From contig JAJSAD010000026.1 in assembly GCA_024281375.1 (NCBI GenBank), positions 1 to 39,872 of the forward strand: a DNA stretch of 39,872 bases, given 5' to 3'. This document shows positions 35,853-39,872 of this stretch, in pieces. The notes beneath the pieces were generated by a model. The model saw nothing but the letters and a program-made list of their open reading frames with translations. It did no database searches and was not told where the DNA came from. How positions within the stretch are numbered: the stretch's first letter is position 1; every line of letters starts with the position of its first letter. A program made the translations under genes and the position numbers. This DNA is from Alphaproteobacteria bacterium (GTDB lineage Bacteria; Pseudomonadota; Alphaproteobacteria; Caedimonadales; UBA9215).

Positions 35853-35975
35853 ATGACAAACTATCCCCACACGACAGCAGCATTATCTAATACCGCTAAA
35901 ACACGCGATATAAGCCTCTACCTGCTTGCTAATTTCTCTATGGGGCTTTCAACAGCCCTTATGATGCTTTTATAG
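35853..35975 (+). CDS. Short 40-residue frame, possible gene remnant
   Basis: The frame has a well-placed AGGAAG (35841-35846) 6 nt before its ATG. The peptide is a polar lead followed by a hydrophobic helix (LYLLANFSMGLSTALMMLL), as in the first membrane segment of a transporter. It stops at 35975, overlapping the stop of the convergent gene by 6 nt. It may be a real small membrane peptide or the front end of a truncated transporter. The gap 35705-35852 before it shows nothing else convincing. Confidence 0.35.
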   Translation: MTNYPHTTAALSNTAKTRDISLYLLANFSMGLSTALMMLL

Positions 35976-36509
35976 GAAATCCTTGGGATTGAAACCTCGT
36001 TTTGTGTGGCGAAAGGAACGGGGCTTGCCTGTGTGTTCCTTTGTTCTTTCCCCTCTGTATATTATCCCTTTTTCTTTAAGAGATTTAAAGCGGTAATAAG
36101 GAGAACTCTCAAGGGATGAAACATGAACACAGTTCTCTGCATTAAAAATACGTGTATGGAGTCTTGTTTTGTTCAATATTTTATAAATAAGTCTATCTGT
36201 ATCCCCCCTAAAAACAATGCCCACAAGGCGCGTGTATTTTCCACCGGTAAAGCGAAACAAAGGTGTAATGGCAAAAGGGGCCGTCTCATCGGCCTCTTCC
36301 AAAAAATTGTCGATCATTGTAAAAATCCCCTCTAAACGCGATGCGATGGTGCTTTTAGGTTCTGTATCAGCTCTCACAAGCTCTTTTAAAAGGCGGTTAA
36401 CCGTTTGTCGCGGTTCGAATTCCTCTTGCTTTCTTAAGGCCGATGCGGATGAAAATGCCGAGGGGATATAAAGGAGCAAAAGAAAGAAAGAAATTAAGAA
36501 ACGGTGCAT
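35970..36509 (-). CDS. Secreted protein of unknown function, 179 residues
   Basis: AGGAG lies 8 nt before the ATG at 36509 and a near-consensus promoter stands just upstream. Residues 1-21 are a signal peptide (MHRFLISFFLLLLYIPSAFSS). The mature part begins with helical charged sequence, has a central strand-rich block (FRFTGGKYTRLVGIVFRGDT) and ends in a basic, disordered tail (RGERTKEHTGKPRSF). It has a single cysteine. No family is recognised. It sits between two flagellar groups but has its own promoter, so a flagellar role should not be assumed. Confidence 0.75.
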   Translation of the reverse strand: MHRFLISFFLLLLYIPSAFSSASALRKQEEFEPRQTVNRLLKELVRADTEPKSTIASRLEGIFTMIDNFLEEADETAPFAITPLFRFTGGKYTRLVGIVFRGDTDRLIYKILNKTRLHTRIFNAENCVHVSSLESSPYYRFKSLKEKGIIYRGERTKEHTGKPRSFRHTKRGFNPKDFL

Positions 36510-36533
36510 GAAAATGACTCCTGTTTCTTTTCG

Positions 36534-36562
36534 ATTATGACAGCGTTTTAAAGGCTTGAAAA
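36534..36562 (-). promoter_or_regulatory. Promoter of the 179-residue secreted protein
   Basis: On the minus strand TTTTCA (36562-36557) and CATAAT (36539-36534) are 17 bp apart, matching sigma-70 at 4 and 5 of 6 positions. The -10 ends about 24 nt before the ATG at 36509, so the leader is short. Confidence 0.55.
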
Positions 36563-36621
36563 CTCTGTAAACTCGCTAAAAGCTTAGAGTGTTGTTTTTG
36601 AAGCTCTTTTTTTTAGGGGAG

Positions 36622-37452
36622 CTAACTAAAGCCCCGCATAAGGCTCTGGACGATCAAATACCAACCATCGACGAGAACAAAGAAAATGATCTTGAAGGGG
36701 AGGGAAATCATCATAGGCGGCAGCATCATCATGCCCATGGACATCAAAACAGAAGCGACCACCATGTCAATAATCACAAAAGGCAAAAAGAGGAGAAAGC
36801 CAATTTCAAAAGCACGACGCAATTCACTAATCATAAAGGCTGGTACCAGGACTTTAAGGGGAATTTCCTCTATTTTTTCGAGGGCGGGTAACTTGGCAAT
36901 ACCCGCAAAAAGCTCGATCTCTTTTTCTCGGGTGTTCTGGCGCATAAAAGCGTGAAAAGGCTCTGAAACACGTTCAAAAGCTTGCTCTTCTGTAATTTTC
37001 TCATCCATGAGAGGTTTAAAACCTGTCTCATAAGCCTTTTCAAAAGTGGGGGCCATAATGAACAAGGTGAGAAAAAGGGCAAGGCTCACCAAGACTGTAT
37101 TAGGAGGAGATTGCTGCATCCCCATGGCACTCCGCAAGAAGGAGAAAACAACGATGAGTCTTGTAAAGGAGGTCACCATTAACAAAATAGAAGGCGCTAA
37201 GGAAACAATGGTGATGAGGAGGATAAACTGAACCAAGCGTCCCGTAAGGCCTGAGCTCCCTTCCCCCATATCAAGGGAGATGCTTTGAGCTGTGGCCTCG
37301 GGAATAAAGAGTCCCAGACACGATATGAGAAAGAAAAGCGCAAGGCCCATTTTTCCAAGTGTTGAGTTTGGAAAGAGAGCTGTTTTGAGGGCTTTGGCAA
37401 AAGAGCGTGTCAAGGTGAAGGGGAGGTTATTTTGTCTGTCTTTTCTAAGCAT
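36622..37452 (-). CDS. fliP: Flagellar export gate protein FliP
   Basis: FliP forms the core of the flagellar type III export gate with FliQ and FliR. The 276-residue product begins with a basic lead and a cleavable signal (MGLALFFLISCLGLFIPEATA, about residues 34-54), as is usual for FliP. The signature LIVVFSFLRSAMGMQQSPPN is intact, followed by the periplasmic loop (about 130-185) and two C-terminal helices. The N-terminal lead of about 33 residues before the signal is long, and an internal ATG at residue 34 is a possible start. It overlaps the fliO end by 8 nt. fliQ and fliR are not in the window. Confidence 0.95.
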   Translation of the reverse strand: MLRKDRQNNLPFTLTRSFAKALKTALFPNSTLGKMGLALFFLISCLGLFIPEATAQSISLDMGEGSSGLTGRLVQFILLITIVSLAPSILLMVTSFTRLIVVFSFLRSAMGMQQSPPNTVLVSLALFLTLFIMAPTFEKAYETGFKPLMDEKITEEQAFERVSEPFHAFMRQNTREKEIELFAGIAKLPALEKIEEIPLKVLVPAFMISELRRAFEIGFLLFLPFVIIDMVVASVLMSMGMMMLPPMMISLPFKIIFFVLVDGWYLIVQSLMRGFS

Positions 37453-37765
37453 CTTTACCTGTCATTTTTTTGTATAAGTCACTTTTTTCAAGGGGTTTTT
37501 TATCAATGAGGAAGCCACCGGAGGGGGATAAGGCAATCAGATATTGAGTTTCTCCCCAGGCTACAACAGCCAGTTTCTGCTTACTCCCTAAGGGGCTGGT
37601 TTGTAGTATTTTCAAATTACCTTTCCGACCAGTAAGAGAGAGGTTTTTCTTTTGCAAAAATTTCATCAACAAGATCAAAAGCCCCATAATACCAAGCACA
37701 AGAAGCAAACCAAAAAGCATTTTACCAAGAACCGCAATGCTCATAAGAGATTCTGTTGATTGCAT
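37445..37765 (-). CDS. fliO: Flagellar biosynthesis protein FliO
   Basis: The 106-residue protein is a small membrane protein that helps FliP assemble into the export gate. A short periplasmic lead precedes one strong membrane helix (about 12-35, LGKMLFGLLLVLGIMGLLIL), followed by a basic stretch and the conserved cytoplasmic fold (LKILQTSPLGSKQKLAVV, then YLIALSPSGGFLI). Its ATG directly follows the stop of the upstream gene and its end overlaps fliP, so the three are tightly coupled. Confidence 0.85.
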   Translation of the reverse strand: MQSTESLMSIAVLGKMLFGLLLVLGIMGLLILLMKFLQKKNLSLTGRKGNLKILQTSPLGSKQKLAVVAWGETQYLIALSPSGGFLIDKKPLEKSDLYKKMTGKDA

Positions 37766-38143
37766 TTAAATCCCGGCTCCGTTATCTGCTTTGATATAGG
37801 CGGCTGCACTTTTATGATGGGTTTTTAGCTTTTGGCTTTCGGCAATGCTTTCTTCTTTTATCTGAATCGTCGCTTTTAAAAGCTCATCCAAGGCAACACG
37901 AAAAGCGGTAATAGAATGTTGAAATTTATCCTTCGTTTTCATATCCATGGTGGCAATGTCTGGCGCGATACGACTCATAGACTCGATATAGGGCTCTAGA
38001 TTGCCAAGGGTTTGATCTACCAAGCCCTTTTCTATAATGGATTTAATATCTTTTTGATAAGTCATCACAAGGCTTGTGGCTTCGTCAATTTTTTCGATTT
38101 TTTTCAGGGGAGATAAGGCTGTCATGATGATTTTCTCACTCAA
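37766..38143 (-). CDS. Helical protein between csrA and fliO, probably flagellar
   Basis: The 125-residue protein is soluble, charged and predicted almost wholly helical, with no signal or membrane segment. It overlaps csrA by 8 nt at its start and its TAA is followed at once by the fliO ATG, so it belongs to the operon. The size and helical make-up recall small flagellar chaperones such as FlgN or FliT, but I see no sequence signature that assigns it to either. Guilt by position suggests an export chaperone or assembly factor; this is inference. Confidence 0.75.
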   Translation of the reverse strand: MSEKIIMTALSPLKKIEKIDEATSLVMTYQKDIKSIIEKGLVDQTLGNLEPYIESMSRIAPDIATMDMKTKDKFQHSITAFRVALDELLKATIQIKEESIAESQKLKTHHKSAAAYIKADNGAGI

Positions 38144-38351
38144 CGTCCAGGGTGTCTAAGAGGCGGATGCTTTGAGAAGCGGCTAAGTTTTCTTCTTGAA
38201 TGCGTTTATAAACTTCTTCGCGATGCACTTGCATGTCCGCTGGGAACTCAAAGCCGAGTTTAGCCGTTTTGCCAGACACTTCAAGGACCGTCACCTTAAT
38301 ACGGTCTGCAATAATAATACTTTCTCCCTGTTTTCGTCCAATATGGAGCAT
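38136..38351 (-). CDS. csrA: Carbon storage regulator CsrA
   Basis: This 71-residue RNA-binding dimer blocks or stabilises mRNAs by binding GGA in hairpin leaders. The family sequence is complete: MLHIGRKQGESIII at the front, where Arg6 and neighbours contact RNA, and VHREEVYKRIQEE in the second RNA-binding edge. The C-terminal tail is slightly longer than in E. coli (61). It heads an operon with fliO and fliP and is divergent from flgB across 132 AT-rich bases. Post-transcriptional control of flagellar genes by CsrA is well known, and here the gene is embedded in them. No fliW is seen nearby. Confidence 0.95.
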   Translation of the reverse strand: MLHIGRKQGESIIIADRIKVTVLEVSGKTAKLGFEFPADMQVHREEVYKRIQEENLAASQSIRLLDTLDVE

Positions 38352-38440
38352 GTCTTTTATACTCGAAAAAAATTACTATACCATCAATTATTTTAAATAT
38401 ATCATAAAATTATATAAAATTTACTCTTTATTAATATTTT

Positions 38441-38469
38441 TTTGTGCATGCTGATTAACGGCATATAAA
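38441..38469 (+). promoter_or_regulatory. Candidate promoter of flgB-flgC-fliE
   Basis: TTTGTG (38441-38446) and TATAAA (38464-38469) are 17 bp apart, ending 14 nt before the flgB ATG. The -10 is good and the -35 weak, as for an activated promoter. The rest of the 38352-38483 gap is very A/T-rich. Confidence 0.35.
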
Positions 38470-38483
38470 AAGGTTTAGTTATC

Positions 38484-38888
38484 ATGAGTTTAACCAATAC
38501 CCCTCAGGCAAAGTTGCTTTTTGAAAAAATGCGCCATACTCAGGCACGCCAAGAAGTAGCTTCTGATAACATAGCTAGATCAGGTGTTGCAGGGGCAAAA
38601 TCTAAGGAAATTGAAAAATTTGAAAAGGCGGTTAAGCGCAACACAAATCCCTCTTCTGTTAAGACAACCCATAAGGGTCACATGAGTGGGAGCACCAAGC
38701 AAACAGGTTTTCAGGTCAAGAAAAGTAAGTCTGATGGAGAAACAACTCTTTCTGGGAACAATATTAGTCCTGAGGAGCAATTGCTTGCTTTAAATGAAGC
38801 GAGCACAGACTTTTACCGTTTGGAACAAATTAATAAAAATGAAAAAGCGCGCATTCGTATTATTGCTGGTTTGGGGAATGGTAAGTAG
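38484..38888 (+). CDS. flgB: Flagellar proximal rod protein FlgB
   Basis: The 134-residue protein is part of the proximal rod that passes through the periplasm. The conserved rod N-terminal helix is recognisable but divergent (RQEVASDNIARSGVAGAKSKEI; most FlgB read NIANADTPGYKA). The middle is basic and likely disordered (about 45-90), and the C-terminal helix (NNISPEEQLLALNEASTDFYRL) is typical of FlgB. No signal peptide is present, as expected for type III export. flgC follows after 2 nt. Confidence 0.85.
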   Translation: MSLTNTPQAKLLFEKMRHTQARQEVASDNIARSGVAGAKSKEIEKFEKAVKRNTNPSSVKTTHKGHMSGSTKQTGFQVKKSKSDGETTLSGNNISPEEQLLALNEASTDFYRLEQINKNEKARIRIIAGLGNGK

Positions 38889-38890
38889 GG

Positions 38891-39349
38891 ATGGTGAGGT
38901 TTTTTCTTTTGTTTGTTCTTGTTATTTTAAGTGCTGTTGAAAGTAGGGCTGGGACTAAAAATGATGCTTTGGCGAGGTCTCAGAGGATTCTTACCGATGC
39001 CATGAAGGCAAATAATGTCAGGATGCGTGTGGCTGCAGAAAACATGGCTAATAGTAAAACAGCAGATTACGTACCAAAATCCGTTGAGATGCGGGCACAA
39101 CGTGATCGCCGTACCAATACAACAAGTGTTAAAGTTCGGAATATTGTTCGCGATAAAAACAAGATGATAAAAGTTCATGATCCCTCACATCCTAAGGCCG
39201 ATGCCCAAGGGATGCTCAATATGCCAAAAATTAATCCCCTTATGACGATGATGGATATGCAGCGCGCAAAGGGAGACAGCGAGCGAGCCATGAAAAGTTA
39301 TCAAATGACAACGGATATGAGGCATCGGACCATAAAACTGATGAACTAG
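38891..39349 (+). CDS. flgC: Flagellar rod protein FlgC with an apparent signal peptide
   Basis: The 152-residue protein carries the FlgC rod core: RMRVAAENMANSKTADYVPK (about 44-63) and a C-terminal helix (MDMQRAKGDSERAMKSYQMT). Before the core are some 20 residues that look like a Sec signal (MVRFFLLFVLVILSAVESRA, cleavage expected before GTKND). Rod proteins normally leave through the flagellar export gate without any cleaved leader, so this is unusual. No later in-frame ATG precedes the core, and the alternative TTG at residue 27 lacks a ribosome site. It is 2 nt after flgB. Confidence 0.85.
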   Translation: MVRFFLLFVLVILSAVESRAGTKNDALARSQRILTDAMKANNVRMRVAAENMANSKTADYVPKSVEMRAQRDRRTNTTSVKVRNIVRDKNKMIKVHDPSHPKADAQGMLNMPKINPLMTMMDMQRAKGDSERAMKSYQMTTDMRHRTIKLMN

Positions 39350-39424
39350 TTTTTTTAGCTAAAAATAGAATAAGGATAAAGGGCGCTAGGGTATTTTTAA
39401 AAATCAAGAAAGAAGAGAAAAAAG

Positions 39425-39730
39425 ATGGCATTAACGATTACAGGCATAACACCAAGCTCAATTTCAGGAACAACCTCGGGTGTGGATGGCGCTGCTAAAG
39501 CTGGTGGTACATCAGGGAGTTTCACAGACCTTGTCAAAGGCGTTGGTAAAGAAGCTCTTGAAACCTCAAAAGCAGCAGACACGGCCTCTATTGCGGCGGT
39601 AAATGGGAATATCTCTGATCTTGAATTAGTTCAAGTTATGACGGAAGCTGAAATTAGTCTCCAGCGCTTTAAAACTGTTTACGAAACCACCAAACAGAGC
39701 CTCGATAAAATCTTGAACATGGGAATTTAG
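39425..39730 (+). CDS. fliE: Flagellar hook-basal body protein FliE
   Basis: The 101-residue protein joins the MS ring and export gate to the rod. The N-terminal half is low-complexity, Gly/Ser/Thr-rich (1-33); the C-terminal half has the FliE helices (SFTDLVKGVGKEALETSKAA, then LVQVMTEAEISLQRFKTVYE). AAGAAGAGAAA precedes the ATG. A 14-bp palindrome (TTTTTAGCTAAAAA, 39352-39365) lies in the gap after flgC. In many alphaproteobacteria fliQ and flhB or fliR follow fliE; here the terminal repeat starts directly after its stop. Confidence 0.92.
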   Translation: MALTITGITPSSISGTTSGVDGAAKAGGTSGSFTDLVKGVGKEALETSKAADTASIAAVNGNISDLELVQVMTEAEISLQRFKTVYETTKQSLDKILNMGI

Positions 39731-39872
39731 GGGGACCGTAGAAAGATACCTTTTCCCATGAGCTCACCTTATTTTCCGAAAATTTTTTCAAAAAGGGAGC
39801 TTTGCAGAGTAGATTGCATCAAAAAAAGGATGTCTTTTGGCATTTTTAAGGTGACTTGAAGGAAAAACGACG
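39731..39872. repeat. Right arm of 142-bp terminal inverted repeat
   Basis: This copy is the reverse complement of 1-142 apart from one base. It begins at the base after the fliE stop codon. On the plus strand it holds a short frame at 39758-39859 (33 codons plus stop, MSSPYFPKIF then SKRELCRVDC and FGIFKVT). That frame is in phase with fliE, separated only by the fliE stop. No ribosome site precedes its ATG, so translation is doubtful. Internal complementary A/T runs (ATTTTCCGAAAAT) may form a small hairpin. Confidence 0.9.

Noticed and set aside
1-39872. CRISPR array, tRNA or rRNA genes, insertion sequence
   Set aside because: No spaced direct repeats, cloverleaf-like segments, rRNA stretches or transposase motifs were seen on either strand; the terminal repeat has no transposase.

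Overview
The window reads as a chromosomal segment of an alphaproteobacterium, most plausibly a host-associated lineage of the Holosporales/Rhodospirillales kind. The evidence is protein-level: an alphaproteobacterial-type B12-dependent ribonucleotide reductase of about 1228 residues, LpxI rather than LpxH, an aspartate-type (Mg-dependent) HemB, adjacent lipA and COQ10-like genes, and an alphaproteobacterial flagellar block fliL-fliM-DUF6468-motE. Base composition is moderate, around the mid 40s percent GC by eye, with several AT-rich genes for secreted proteins of unknown function. The taxonomic call is inference; there is no rRNA in the window. I saw no tRNA, rRNA, CRISPR array, transposase or prophage gene. 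No gene-free stretch exceeds 300 bases; the longest (8236-8509) holds a candidate operator.

Layout: positions 1-142 and 39731-39872 are a near-perfect inverted repeat (one mismatch) that closes both ends of the window. An AT-rich secreted protein gene follows on the left, then nrdJ (minus) with two candidate NrdR boxes in its leader, diverging from an Atm1-type ABC exporter. Next come an SLC13-family permease (minus), two tandem related small secreted proteins, an orphan TPR-secretin lipoprotein (minus), hemB with an overlapping small lipoprotein, a DEAD-box helicase converging on a ProQ/FinO RNA chaperone, a secreted unknown protein, lipA-COQ10-like, a lone response regulator divergent from a metallo-beta-lactamase-fold gene that overlaps hemH, then trmB, clpB, a SIMPL-domain protein, prfB with its programmed +1 frameshift, and trkA.

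The minus-strand run MFS exporter-lpxI-lpxB-ruvX follows; ruvX is split by an apparent one-base deletion. From 31.6 kb to the right end the window is mostly flagellar: fliL-fliM-DUF6468-motE on plus, ending in a copper nitrite reductase (AniA/NirK class) gene 8 nt after motE; then csrA-unknown-fliO-fliP on minus; and flgB-flgC-fliE on plus, abutting the terminal repeat.

The most notable points are: a NirK-like enzyme that keeps all type-2 copper and catalytic residues but has Gln where the type-1 copper axial Met should be, encoded at the end of a flagellar operon; a FlgC with an apparent Sec signal peptide; an orphan secretin whose N-terminal domains are replaced by TPRs plus an Ala-rich segment of about 90 residues; the paired NrdR boxes; a 9-bp inverted repeat abutting both the prfB and trkA start codons; and the ruvX frameshift. 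I did not find one coherent unknown multigene system. Strongest candidates for new biology are the flagellum-linked variant NirK and the TPR-secretin.
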